Of a DNA stretch of 64,000 nt, positions 10,298-18,466 are shown piece after piece. Made by a program: the position numbers and the translations under genes. The first letter of the stretch is position 1, and each line of letters starts with the position of its first letter. The notes below the pieces were generated by a model, which saw only the letters and a list, made by a program, of their open reading frames with translations, was not told where the DNA came from and did no database searches. Location of the stretch: the NCBI GenBank assembly GCA_021771695.1, contig JAETON010000006.1, forward strand, positions 52,245 through 116,244, read 5' to 3'. Source of the stretch: Lachnospiraceae bacterium (lineage in GTDB: Bacteria; Bacillota; Clostridia; Lachnospirales; Lachnospiraceae).

Positions 10298-11116
10298 TTA
10301 CAATACGATAAATGCCCCTAAATTACCTCTTTTTCCATGACTTGCTCTATGTGAAAACAAATATTCATGGTTACAGCAGGTACAAATATCCGTAATATCC
10401 AAATGCTCTTTTATAATCCCTGCTCCCAAAAGAATGATTTCATTCACTTTCCATAAATCCAATTGATATTTTCCATTTCTTTTATCTTCTAAATATTCTT
10501 CCCATGAACACTCACAAAATTCCTTTTTAAATTCTCTTGCAACGTCTTCGCTGATTTCATAACAATCCTGACAAATGGACGGTCCAATGGCTGCAATGAT
10601 ATTTTCTTTTTGACAGCCGTACTCCTGCTCCATAACCTTTACCATTTTTGCACCGATTCTTCCTACCGTTCCTCTCCATCCAGAGTGTGCCATCGCTGCA
10701 ACCTCTTTCACCGGATCATAAAAAAATAATGGAACACAGTCTGCATAACCTGTATACATCGGAATTCCTTTTACATTTGTCACCAAGCCATCCATACCTG
10801 TCATAACTTTTCCACAATCTTTTTCTGTCACTTTATGAATCTGGGTATTATGAATCTGATTGGAAAAAACCAGTTTTCTTGAATCAAATCCAATGGCTTT
10901 CCCAATTCTTCTGAAATTTTCGTCTACAGACTCTTTATCATCACCACGGTTATAACTCAAATTCATGGACGCATAAATTCCTTTGCTGACTCCTCCCATT
11001 CTCGTGGAGAAACCATGGGTAACCCCGGCTTCTGAAAGTTTTTGAAAAGTAATATATGGTACCTCTCCTTCATGAAATACCGTAGACTGATAATTATTTG
11101 ATTTCTTAAAATGCAT
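10298..11116 (-). CDS. pgeF: Purine nucleoside phosphorylase / laccase-domain protein (YfiH family)
   Basis: A 272-residue member of the DUF152/YfiH family. Current literature assigns the family purine-nucleoside phosphorylase and adenosine-deaminase activity; older annotations say polyphenol oxidase. The zinc ligands are visible as GYADCVPLFFYD, AMAHSGWRGT and the late CTCCNHEYLFSHR segment. HGFSTRMGGVS near residue 34 is typical. The ATG overlaps the end of yraN by 11 bases, so it belongs to the rnhB-yraN transcript. Confidence 0.9.
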   Translation of the reverse strand: MHFKKSNNYQSTVFHEGEVPYITFQKLSEAGVTHGFSTRMGGVSKGIYASMNLSYNRGDDKESVDENFRRIGKAIGFDSRKLVFSNQIHNTQIHKVTEKDCGKVMTGMDGLVTNVKGIPMYTGYADCVPLFFYDPVKEVAAMAHSGWRGTVGRIGAKMVKVMEQEYGCQKENIIAAIGPSICQDCYEISEDVAREFKKEFCECSWEEYLEDKRNGKYQLDLWKVNEIILLGAGIIKEHLDITDICTCCNHEYLFSHRASHGKRGNLGAFIVL

Positions 11117-11450
11117 GTTTTATCACTCTTATCTTCTTTCCTAATATTTCGACTACATCAAAACGTATGGCTGTTTCAAAAGAAATATGATGTTTCTTTA
11201 AATATACCATCGCCGTTTTCTTAATTTTTTGCTGCTTTTTCTGATCAACTGCCTGTGCAGGATAACCAAATCCAATATCTTTCCGATATTTAACCTCTAC
11301 AAATACCAAATAACCTGATTCCCTCGCAACAATGTCAATCTCGCCTATTCCCGCATAAAAATTGCGGGCAAGGATTTCATATCCCTGCAGCTTTAAAAAC
11401 TGTGCTGCAACATTTTCTGCAGTTTTTCCCTTTTTTCTTTGATTCATCAT
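11106..11450 (-). CDS. yraN: YraN family putative endonuclease (UPF0102)
   Basis: A 114-residue protein with the restriction-endonuclease-like UPF0102 fold: GKTAENVAAQFLKLQGYEIL, then GEIDIVARE with its acidic catalytic residues, then VFVEVKYRKD with the E-x-K pair. Its substrate and cellular role are not established. It overlaps rnhB by four bases (ATGA) and is co-translated with it, the common order in Firmicutes. Confidence 0.92.
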   Translation of the reverse strand: MMNQRKKGKTAENVAAQFLKLQGYEILARNFYAGIGEIDIVARESGYLVFVEVKYRKDIGFGYPAQAVDQKKQQKIKKTAMVYLKKHHISFETAIRFDVVEILGKKIRVIKHAF

Positions 11451-12103
11451 ATGTATTTCTTTACAAACGTCCTGCGGTGAATATCACAAATGCCCTGTTT
11501 CTTTATTCTTTGAATATGTGCCTTTGTCCCATAACCTTTATTTTTTGCAAATTCATATCCCGGATATACTGCATCATACTCTTTCATCATACGATCCCTT
11601 GTCACCTTTGCCACAATACTGGCAGCCGCAATGGATGCACTTTGAGCATCTCCTTTGATAATCGGTACCTGCTTGATCTCTACTTCCGGTATCGTCACTG
11701 CATCATTCAATAAAATATCCGGCTTCACAGACAATTTTGAAATTGCCAAACGCATTGCCTGATACGTTGCCTGTAAAATATTGATTTCATCAATGACCTT
11801 TTCTGATGCCATGCCGATTCCTATCGCTGCTGCTTTTTCATAAATTTCGTCATACAGCATTTCCCGCTTTTTTTCTGAAAGTTTTTTAGAATCGTTTAAA
11901 TATAAAATGTCACAGTCTTTTGGAAGAATAACTGCTGCTGCGACCACTGGTCCTGCAAAAGGTCCTCTTCCCACCTCATCAATTCCACAAATATTTTCAT
12001 ATGCTGAATATTCCTGTTCATAAGAAAACATTTGATACATTCGTTCTTTTTCTTGTTCTAACTTCGCAATCTTTCTCGCTTCTCTTTCTTCTTTCTTTGT
12101 CAT
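11447..12103 (-). CDS. rnhB: Ribonuclease HII
   Basis: Cuts the RNA strand of RNA-DNA hybrids and removes misincorporated ribonucleotides. Catalytic acids are visible in GIDEVGRGPFAGPVV near residue 40 and LLNDAVTIPE near 130. The 218-residue form has a charged 30-residue N-terminal extension (KKEEREARKIAKLEQEKE), seen in some Firmicutes. It overlaps both neighbours by ATGA four-base overlaps, upstream with lepB and downstream with yraN. Confidence 0.96.
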   Translation of the reverse strand: MTKKEEREARKIAKLEQEKERMYQMFSYEQEYSAYENICGIDEVGRGPFAGPVVAAAVILPKDCDILYLNDSKKLSEKKREMLYDEIYEKAAAIGIGMASEKVIDEINILQATYQAMRLAISKLSVKPDILLNDAVTIPEVEIKQVPIIKGDAQSASIAAASIVAKVTRDRMMKEYDAVYPGYEFAKNKGYGTKAHIQRIKKQGICDIHRRTFVKKYI

Positions 12104-12666
12104 AATTCATCCTTATTTATTGTCCCGGCCTGTTTCCATGGATAAATCCGAAAAACAACCCTGCCTATGATTTCACTTCTCTTTACCGGACCGACTTCCA
12201 AATAACGGCTGTCCCGGCTGTTATTTCGATTATCACCCATGACAAAATATTCATCTTTATCCAAAGTAAGTTCCTTCTTCATATTTCCGTTGGGAGTCAT
12301 ATAATCTTTGGCATAGTCTGCTGCAATTTCCTGTCCATTAATGTAGACTTTTCCATCTGAAATCTTCACAGTTTCCCCCGGCAGCCCGATAATACGTTTC
12401 ACATACAACTTCTTTCGCCCTTCCGGTCCCGGAAATACAACAATCTCAAATCTTTTCGGCTTTTGAAAACGATAAGTGATTTTATCTAAAATCACTTGAT
12501 CTCCATCATGTAATTTTGGTTCCATAGAACTGCCTATGACTTTGGTCCGCTCTCCAACAAATATCAAAACACACGCTGCGGTAAGTCCTGCCACAGCCAA
12601 TGTAACCAGCCAGAGAAAAATTTCTCTTCTATTTCTGTTCTTTCGTCTTCTGGCACGAAATGTCAT
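12100..12666 (-). CDS. lepB: Signal peptidase I (first of two)
   Basis: A membrane-anchored serine-lysine protease that removes signal peptides from exported proteins. The 188 residues start with a basic stretch and one membrane segment (IFLWLVTLAVAGLTAACVLIF). GSSMEPKLHDGDQVI carries the catalytic serine, YVKRIIGLPGETV the catalytic lysine, and GDNRNNSRDSR is the third conserved box. A paralogue lies on the other side of rbgA. The start overlaps nothing and follows the rbgA stop by one base. Confidence 0.96.
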   Translation of the reverse strand: MTFRARRRKNRNRREIFLWLVTLAVAGLTAACVLIFVGERTKVIGSSMEPKLHDGDQVILDKITYRFQKPKRFEIVVFPGPEGRKKLYVKRIIGLPGETVKISDGKVYINGQEIAADYAKDYMTPNGNMKKELTLDKDEYFVMGDNRNNSRDSRYLEVGPVKRSEIIGRVVFRIYPWKQAGTINKDEL

Positions 12667-12667
12667 C

Positions 12668-13522
12668 CTATTTCATCCCCTCTTCTGGTACCTCCAATGA
12701 AATCTTTCCTAATTTCCCATTTCTGAATTCTTCCAGCAGAATGTGTGCTGCCTTCGTGTAATCCAGCTCATCCCCTTTTAATTTACAATTTCGGTTCTCC
12801 GCAATATTCTCCAAAATTTTCACCTTATCCAAAGATTCATCTGCCTGATAACGCTGACTCAAAATTCCCGGATAATTGACCGTTAAATATTCAATCAATT
12901 CCAACGCCATCTCATCTTGATTTAAGATTTCGTCACGAATAGATCCAATCAAAGCCAGCCGAAGACCTACCGACTGATCCTCAAATTTCGGCCATAAAAT
13001 TCCCGGAGTATCCAAAAGCTCAATATTTTTATTTAATTTAATCCATTGCTTTCCCTTGGTAACTCCCGGTTTATTTCCTGTTTTTGTACAAGCCCTGCCA
13101 ACCAGACTATTAATAAATGTAGACTTTCCTACATTAGGAATCCCTGCAATCATCGCACGGATCGGACGGTTTTTAATTCCCCTTTTTCGATCACGTTCTA
13201 ATTTCTCTTTACAGGCATCCATAATAATAGACTGGGTTCCCTTTACCCCTTTTCCTGCCTTTGAATTGGTCTTTGCTGTAAAAAATCCTTTTGATTTAAA
13301 ATATTCTTCCCACTGGGCTGTTGCTCTTTCATCTGCCATATCTGATTTATTTAACAAAATCAGACGATATTTCCCGGCTGCCAGCTGGTCAATATCCGGA
13401 TTCCGGCTGCTTAGTGGAATTCTTGCATCCACCAATTCAATCATAATATCGATTAATTTCATATTCTCCTGCATCATACGCTTTGCCTTGGTCATATGCC
13501 CAGGATACCACTGAAAATCCAT
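12668..13522 (-). CDS. rbgA: Ribosome biogenesis GTPase RbgA (YlqF)
   Basis: A circularly permuted GTPase that acts late in 50S assembly. The motif order confirms permutation: the N-terminal WYPGHMTKAKRMM comes first, LLNKSD (G4) near residue 57 next, then GIPNVGKSTFIN (G1) near 125 and LLDTPGILWP (G3) near 172. Length is 284 residues. AAAGGAG precedes ATG 13522. The surrounding rplS-lepB-rbgA-lepB-rnhB order is standard for Firmicutes. Confidence 0.96.
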   Translation of the reverse strand: MDFQWYPGHMTKAKRMMQENMKLIDIMIELVDARIPLSSRNPDIDQLAAGKYRLILLNKSDMADERATAQWEEYFKSKGFFTAKTNSKAGKGVKGTQSIIMDACKEKLERDRKRGIKNRPIRAMIAGIPNVGKSTFINSLVGRACTKTGNKPGVTKGKQWIKLNKNIELLDTPGILWPKFEDQSVGLRLALIGSIRDEILNQDEMALELIEYLTVNYPGILSQRYQADESLDKVKILENIAENRNCKLKGDELDYTKAAHILLEEFRNGKLGKISLEVPEEGMK

Positions 13523-13541
13523 CCTTTTCTCCTTTCACCCT

Positions 13542-14096
13542 TTAACCCCACGGCCAATATTTAAAGCTTACTTTTCCAACAATATTGGTCCTCTTTACAT
13601 TTCCAATACTTGCACTTCTGGAATCTTCGCTATTGTTATAATTATCCCCCAGAACAAAATACTGGTTTTCTTTTAGTGTAATCTTTTCAGAAGCAAGCCC
13701 CGGTGAAAGAATCTTTTCTTTTGAAAACATAGTGGTCCTTTTTCCATCCACATAAACATTTCCATCTTTAATTTCAATCGTCTCTCCCGGCAGTCCCACA
13801 ACTCTTTTTACATAATAATTTTTATTATTTTCATCTGACAGCTTGAATACAATTATATCATACCGGCTTGGTTTTTTCACTTGATAGATTACCCGGTTTA
13901 CCAGATGTTTTTCTCCTTTCCCGAAGGTTGGTGCCATCGAATCTCCCTGAATGGTATAACTGAAACATATAAAACGCACAATGAAAAATGCACAAAATAC
14001 AGCGGCCACAAATTTCAAAATATATCCTATAATCTTCTCTCTTCTCTGTCTGCGCTGTTTTCTCATTTGATAAGTGACAGTATATCCTTTTCTCAT
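13542..14096 (-). CDS. lepB: Signal peptidase I (second of two)
   Basis: A second type I signal peptidase of 184 residues with one N-terminal membrane helix (FVAAVFCAFFIVRFICF). Its boxes are QGDSMAPTF (catalytic serine), YYVKRVVGLPGETIEI (catalytic lysine) and GDNYNNSEDSRS. It is clearly related to the copy at 12.1-12.7 kb but differs at many positions, so duplication is old. It lies directly behind rplS, past a terminator that must be partly read through or have a nearby promoter. Confidence 0.95.
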   Translation of the reverse strand: MRKGYTVTYQMRKQRRQRREKIIGYILKFVAAVFCAFFIVRFICFSYTIQGDSMAPTFGKGEKHLVNRVIYQVKKPSRYDIIVFKLSDENNKNYYVKRVVGLPGETIEIKDGNVYVDGKRTTMFSKEKILSPGLASEKITLKENQYFVLGDNYNNSEDSRSASIGNVKRTNIVGKVSFKYWPWG

Positions 14097-14125
14097 AATA
14101 ACTCCTTTTATATAGAAACATATAT

Positions 14126-14160
14126 AGAAAAACAGGGATAAGCTGTACGGCCTATCCCTC
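14126..14160 (-). terminator. Terminator after rplS
   Basis: GGGATAGGC pairs with GCTTATCCC around a short loop and is followed on the minus strand by TGTTTTTC. It lies 20 bases past the rplS stop and may set a lower expression level for the lepB-rbgA genes behind it. Confidence 0.75.
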
Positions 14161-14180
14161 TTCTTTGTAATCTGTAATGA

Positions 14181-14528
14181 TTATACTCTTTCTTTCACTT
14201 TTGCAGCTTTACCAACACGGTCACGTAAGTAGTATAATTTTGCACGTCTTACTTTACCACGTCTTACGACTTCAATCTTTTCAATGATTGGAGAATGAAC
14301 TGGCCAAGTCTTTTCAACTCCTACACCACTTGCATTTTTTCTTACTGTAAATGTTTCGCGGGCTCCACCGTTCTGTCTTTTGATTACAGTTCCTTCAAAT
14401 ACCTGAATTCTTTCACGGTTTCCTTCTTTTACTTTTGCGTGAACTCTGACAGTATCCCCTGTTCTGAATTCAGCTACTTCTCTTAACTGTGCATCTTCGA
14501 TGCTCTTAATAATATCCTGTGCGTTCAT
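14181..14528 (-). CDS. rplS: 50S ribosomal protein L19
   Basis: A 115-residue ribosomal protein at the 30S-50S interface. It matches the family throughout: [57 protein letters not shown] and [24 protein letters not shown] precedes ATG 14528. It is normally the neighbour of rimM-trmD, which here lie 24 kb away on the far side of the inserted element. Confidence 0.98.
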   Translation of the reverse strand: MNAQDIIKSIEDAQLREVAEFRTGDTVRVHAKVKEGNRERIQVFEGTVIKRQNGGARETFTVRKNASGVGVEKTWPVHSPIIEKIEVVRRGKVRRAKLYYLRDRVGKAAKVKERV

Positions 14529-14637
14529 TGTTGTTCCTCCTTGAACGAATTTAGATGTTCTTAATACCTATCGTAAAAGCGGACCATCCTATTTATAACA
14601 ACTCGAATATATTACCATACTTTTTCTTTTATGGCAA
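14529..14637 (-). promoter_or_regulatory. rplS promoter and leader
   Basis: On the minus strand TTGCCA (14632-14637), a 17-base spacer and TAATAT (14609-14614), preceded by TGG as an extended -10, make a strong sigma-A promoter. The predicted leader is about 75 bases and contains GATG...CATC pairing. Firmicute rplS genes often carry an L19 autoregulatory leader, so this could be one, but I cannot confirm its fold. The promoter explains how rplS survived separation from trmD. Confidence 0.75.
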
Positions 14638-14639
14638 GC

Positions 14640-14883
14640 TGTTTTTTAATTTTCAAAAATAAATTTTTCCATCGAGAATTGCAACCCTTTTTTGAATGTC
14701 TTTTTGATTTCTTTTTAATGGATTATGCTTTCTTCCATTAATTCTCTCTATAAATTCATTTTTCCATTAATTCTTTTCAATAAAATTTCCATTTATTAAC
14801 TTTTTACAATCAACTATTTCTATTTCTTTACATAACAATAACAAGTCCTAAGTTTTCTCTTTAGCACTTGCAAATTTTCTCTA
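14640..14883. other. A/T-rich junction DNA without genes
   Basis: No open reading frame, RNA gene or promoter is convincing here. TTCCATTAATTCT occurs twice, 29 bases apart (14733 and 14762), with a degenerate third copy near 14788. This stretch holds the junction between the core chromosome (rplS promoter) and the inserted accessory block. Confidence 0.5.
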
Positions 14884-14920
14884 TTTATTTTCCAGAAGCA
14901 GGTTATACTAGATATAAAAC
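14884..14920 (+). pseudogene. Fragment of a second IS30 transposase, inverted
   Basis: These 37 bases match the reverse complement of an internal part of the neighbouring IS30 transposase gene (around 15744-15780) with three differences, two of which are silent or conservative. In the + direction they encode IYFPEAGYTRYK, against IYFPEAGYARYK in the intact transposase. A decayed second copy in opposite orientation, or a recombination scar, would explain it. The fragment lies immediately next to the 3' end of the intact transposase. Confidence 0.6.
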
Positions 14921-14922
14921 TG

Positions 14923-15963
14923 TCAGCCTGTCAGTCTTTCGATTTCTGATCGATATAATTCCTCTGCTGACTGATAACCTAACAATCGTCTTGGCATTTT
15001 GTTCATCCAATCTTCTATATATTGAATATCTTCATCTGATAACGGAGCAATCGGTTTTCCTTTTTTCGCATGACGTCGGACTAGCCGATTCGCATTTTCA
15101 TTACTTCCACGTTCATATGATGAATATGGATGTGCATAGTAAATATAAATACCATGTCCTTTTTCCATTTCATATAGTCGTGAAAATTCAGAGCCATTAT
15201 CACTCGTAATGGTTTTAATTGCTTTTCTTGGTATCTCTTTTAAAATCTCTTCTAAACAAGCATTAATATCTTCTGCTTTTTTGGATGGTACTTTTCTGAT
15301 TATGTCATACCTTGTTTTTCGTTCCGTTAATGTTAAAAGTGCTTCATCATTCTGTTTCTTTCCTATTATTAAGTCAATTTCATAATGTCCAAATTCTTCT
15401 CTTTTATCAATATCTTCATCTCGTTTTTCAATACTCGTTCCAAATTGTCGTTTCTCTCTTTTTGGCTCACGCTTTTCTTTCTTTTGTTTCCGACTAACTT
15501 TGCATGGTAAATCAATATTCTTAATCTTTATGATTCCATGCTCCACATAATTGTATAGTGTGCGAACGCATACAATATCTTCTTTACTATAGTTTTCTTT
15601 TTGTAAAACTAAATGCAGTGCAGAATCTAAACTGTAACCTTTGTTTAATACAATATCTTCTACTTTTCCAATAAATTCCTGCACTTTTATATTTGAATCC
15701 TTTTTGTAATGATGAACTGATTTACAACGATTCTTTTTATATCTAGCATAACCTGCTTCCGGAAAATATATATAAAGGTCTTTGTTTCTTCTCGAATCAT
15801 ATTGATGTACAATTCCTCTTTTTAGTTCATTCCTTATCGTATTACTAGCACGACCTAATTCTTTTCCAATTGCATATGGGGAATATCCCTGTTCATGCAA
15901 TACTTTAATCATACCTCGCTCAAAATCTGTTAAGTGTTTGTGTTTGTTTTGATTTTCTGCCAT
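14923..15963 (-). mobile_element. IS30-family transposase
   Basis: A 346-residue DDE transposase. The N-terminal helix-turn-helix region reads HLTDFERGMIKVLHEQGYSPYAIGKELGRASNTIRNELKRG. The catalytic core has GHYEIDLIIG (first D), TITSDNGSEF (second D) and SYERGSNENANRLVRR (the E), the IS30 pattern. The track start is a TTG; ATG 15963 follows GGAGAG with good spacing. The reading frame is intact, so the element may be active. Terminal inverted repeats could not be delimited by eye. It stands where a Tn916-type element would carry its excision and integration genes. Confidence 0.93.
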
Positions 15964-15978
15964 ATTATCACTCTCCAA

Positions 15979-16110
15979 AATAATAATACCAAAAAACTAA
16001 TACTGAATCAAACCTTGGGAACTACATTCCCAAACCCTTGTGTTACGCACTCGTTTCATGAAGTAAAACTTCATCTTCACTTCGGCGTGTTCTTTTATAA
16101 CTCAACTAAT
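15979..16110. other. Short gene-free stretch with small palindromes
   Basis: No gene is visible between the IS30 transposase and the terminator. Two small inverted repeats occur: TTGGGAA-N5-TTCCCAA at 16015-16033, and ATGAAGT-AAA-ACTTCAT at 16058-16074. One of them may belong to the IS30 end or the end of the conjugative element. Confidence 0.4.
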
Positions 16111-16150
16111 AAAAAAAAGACATCTACCTTTATAGCAAATGTCTTTTTAT
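16111..16150 (-). terminator. Terminator of the conjugation operon
   Basis: AAAAAGACAT pairs with ATGTCTTTTT across a 15-base loop and is followed on the minus strand by T8. The repeat is symmetrical enough to work in both directions. It closes the long minus-strand transfer operon before the IS30 gene. Confidence 0.8.
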
Positions 16151-16200
16151 TTTACGCTACTTTTGAATAATCAATAATCGAGATTTCTTCCACTTTCTTT

Positions 16201-16413
16201 TTACCAAAACTCTAAGTCTATTATCTCTTCGCTGTTAAAATCTATCCTTTCAGCATACGTCCATACATTCCCAGACGCATATTTAATACATAAGTTACCA
16301 TCATTATCTCTCCATGCACTCTTAATCTCACCATCATCCCATTTCTTTATCGTCTTTCTGTGAATACCATAATACTGTTTTGCTAAGGCTAATAAGGCTT
16401 TATCTTGTATCAT
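16201..16413 (-). CDS. Hypothetical protein at end of transfer operon
   Basis: A 70-residue soluble protein of unknown function. Residues 1-30 (LALAKQYYGIHRKTIKKWDDGEIKSAW) look like a small helix-turn-helix or DNA-contact region, and the rest (NLCIKYASGNVWTYAERI) looks like a small beta sheet. ATG 16413 follows AGGAAATACACT and overlaps the end of the membrane-protein gene upstream, so it is co-translated with it. It is the last gene of the conjugation module. Confidence 0.6.
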   Translation of the reverse strand: MIQDKALLALAKQYYGIHRKTIKKWDDGEIKSAWRDNDGNLCIKYASGNVWTYAERIDFNSEEIIDLEFW

Positions 16414-16867
16414 AGTGTATTTCCTGTTTGCTTTCCTTATAATCTTTTATAATAGAAAGTGGAACACCTGTTACCATTTGAAGCATAGAAAAACCGATTT
16501 TCTTTAAATACATGGAAATTGTATCCTTTTTAAAAATAAGTCCTAAAATGCCGGAAATGATAAAAAAGGCTGTTACAATGACATTAAAGCCAAAATACAT
16601 CATACAGATAATTGTGATAAGTTCCCACCCATTCATTCCTGCTTGATACCTTTGATTGATAACATAGGCAAAAGATATTCCAAACCATAGCCATAATAAA
16701 ACTACTACCAAATAAAGGCAGGCAAAAAGAAAGACTCTATCTTGCTTTTCTTTTGCCCGAAATCCGGTTATCACTTTTTTTACACATAATAGAAAGAATA
16801 ACAAATACCCGATTATCCCCATGAAAAGATATAAGATATGATATCCTCTTAATAAATATTCACTCAT
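16400..16867 (-). CDS. Hypothetical membrane protein of the conjugative element
   Basis: A 155-residue protein with three or four hydrophobic segments: YLFMGIIGYLLFFLLCV, FLFACLYLVVVLLWLWFGISF, LITIICMMYFGFNVIV and FIISGILGLIF. A short polar tail follows. No family is recognised. It lies ten bases after the TcpC-type gene with AAGGAG before its ATG, so it probably belongs to the transfer operon and may be an accessory channel or exclusion protein. That role is inference. Confidence 0.65.
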   Translation of the reverse strand: MSEYLLRGYHILYLFMGIIGYLLFFLLCVKKVITGFRAKEKQDRVFLFACLYLVVVLLWLWFGISFAYVINQRYQAGMNGWELITIICMMYFGFNVIVTAFFIISGILGLIFKKDTISMYLKKIGFSMLQMVTGVPLSIIKDYKESKQEIHYDTR

Positions 16868-16877
16868 GCCTACTCCT

Positions 16878-18104
16878 TTATTTTATAATTTTCCAGTTAC
16901 CATCTACATTCTTTAAGACAAAATCAAACTGTTGTATCATGTTTTGATTTGTTTCTTTATTAATATAACGTACAGTTGTTACTACATCAATGTTTTTTCC
17001 ATCTTTGTTCATTACTGCACTGACTATTTCATTAAATTCATAGTTCTTATCAATTTCTTCTAATACTCCATCTTTTACATAAAATGATAGTTCCTGTGAA
17101 GTTGCTGTTGGATATAACTTAAAGAATGTCGTTAAGAATGTTGTTACACTCTCTCTTTCATCTGCATTTACACTTCCATCTTCCTCAATCGTTTTTGGCT
17201 CATAAGCAGATTTCTTTGGTACAGATGTCATGGTAGGATTTTTGACAATTACCATGTTACCGCTGTTATCTACGTGAACTGTAACATGATAAGCAGATGT
17301 TACATGGTCACGAACCTCTACATTGTTTGTTACCTTTACCGTCTTTTTCTTTACTTTCTTTGTTGTTGCTTCGGCTCTTGTACCTACAATATCTTGTCCT
17401 ACTTCGTAAGTCACACGATAATCTCCATCTACTTCTTCAATATCCCACATGGTTACGTCTGTAACCTCTGCGTTTGTCTGCACATCACTCCCAATATCAT
17501 CTTTATTTAATGTCTGTAGTTCATTGTCAAGATAATTCTTTAACTGCTCCTGCCGACTTGCTAAAGATTCCTCACCTCTCGTCCATGAATGATAAGTTTT
17601 AACAAAAGATTTGACAAAGTTCTCAATCTTATTGGTGTCCATTAACTGTTTATCAATTACTTCTTTTTCATGTACCGTATGCATATCAATAGCAGTGAAG
17701 TTTTTGTAAACTCCAAAACATAGACTGCATAATAGCAACCCCCATAATACTAAAATGGATTTCCTTGAAACTCCCATAGGTAGTTTCTTTGCTTCTTTTC
17801 CCTTTTTCTTTCGTTTGGCTTCTTTCTTTTGTCGCTTGGCTTCTTTGGCTTGTAATTTTGCGTCTGCTTTAGCTTGCTTCTTTTGTTGCTTCTTTTCTTT
17901 CCTTGACACCGGTTGTTCTATCACTTCCTCTGTTTGCTCTGTCGATTGTTCCTTTAAAGCTTCTTGCACACGGTTTATTTCTTCCTCATTTAATTCATCC
18001 ATATAATCATTTACTTCAATTCCTAATGATTGCACTAACAAAAATAAATCATATGTATTCATAGATAAATCTTCGGCTACCTCATATAAACTTTTTGATT
18101 CCAT
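16878..18104 (-). CDS. TcpC-like conjugation protein (Tn916 Orf13-type)
   Basis: A 408-residue, single-pass membrane protein of the transfer channel. A 55-residue N-terminal domain (VAEDLSMNTYDLFLLVQSLGIEV) resembles an IF2-type N-terminal fold. A lysine/glutamate-rich stretch (KKQQKKQAKADAKLQAKEAK) and one membrane helix (SILVLWGLLLCSLCFGV near residue 118) follow. The rest is the outer TcpC/VirB8-like double domain. In Tn916 this position is Orf13. TcpC is needed for mating-channel assembly. GAAAGGAG precedes ATG 18104. Confidence 0.85.
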   Translation of the reverse strand: MESKSLYEVAEDLSMNTYDLFLLVQSLGIEVNDYMDELNEEEINRVQEALKEQSTEQTEEVIEQPVSRKEKKQQKKQAKADAKLQAKEAKRQKKEAKRKKKGKEAKKLPMGVSRKSILVLWGLLLCSLCFGVYKNFTAIDMHTVHEKEVIDKQLMDTNKIENFVKSFVKTYHSWTRGEESLASRQEQLKNYLDNELQTLNKDDIGSDVQTNAEVTDVTMWDIEEVDGDYRVTYEVGQDIVGTRAEATTKKVKKKTVKVTNNVEVRDHVTSAYHVTVHVDNSGNMVIVKNPTMTSVPKKSAYEPKTIEEDGSVNADERESVTTFLTTFFKLYPTATSQELSFYVKDGVLEEIDKNYEFNEIVSAVMNKDGKNIDVVTTVRYINKETNQNMIQQFDFVLKNVDGNWKIIK

Positions 18105-18116
18105 ACCTGCTCCTTT

Positions 18117-18416
18117 CTACTGTACACCATCTGTCGGTGTAATGTTACTTTCAATTACATTTCCATCTAAATCACGGATTTGATTATCGTCCGTCTGCTT
18201 TCCTGTGGTTCCTGCTTCCTCGGTCGTATTCGTCGTTTCTTCCTGCGTGGCTGTTATTTTGTCACTTGTTTTATCTGTTTCAGTTGAAGTTGTTCTTTGC
18301 TCCTGCGTTGTCGGATTGCTTTGCTTCCCACTCGATACCATGTTATGTACTGCAAAGATACCTAATACTATCAATAATATAAAAATTAAAATTAACTTCA
18401 TTTTATTTGACCTCAT
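18117..18416 (-). CDS. Small membrane-anchored Thr/Ser-rich protein
   Basis: A 99-residue protein with one N-terminal membrane helix (LILIFILLIVLGIFAVHNMV) and an extracellular tail rich in Thr, Ser, Gln and acidic residues. The helix is not followed by a clear cleavage site. No domain is recognised. It sits between the TcpC-type gene and the wall-hydrolase gene in the transfer operon, so it is probably a small surface component of the mating apparatus. Confidence 0.65.
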   Translation of the reverse strand: MRSNKMKLILIFILLIVLGIFAVHNMVSSGKQSNPTTQEQRTTSTETDKTSDKITATQEETTNTTEEAGTTGKQTDDNQIRDLDGNVIESNITPTDGVQ

Positions 18417-18466
18417 GTTCTTTCACTCTCCATTTCATTCGTTGATCCACTTCGTGGAAACTCATG

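Noticed and set aside
13056-13514. 152-residue + strand ORF
   Set aside because: Antisense shadow of rbgA.
14868-15209. 113-residue + strand ORF
   Set aside because: Mostly antisense to the IS30 transposase; only its first 13 codons match the inverted transposase fragment, which is listed separately.
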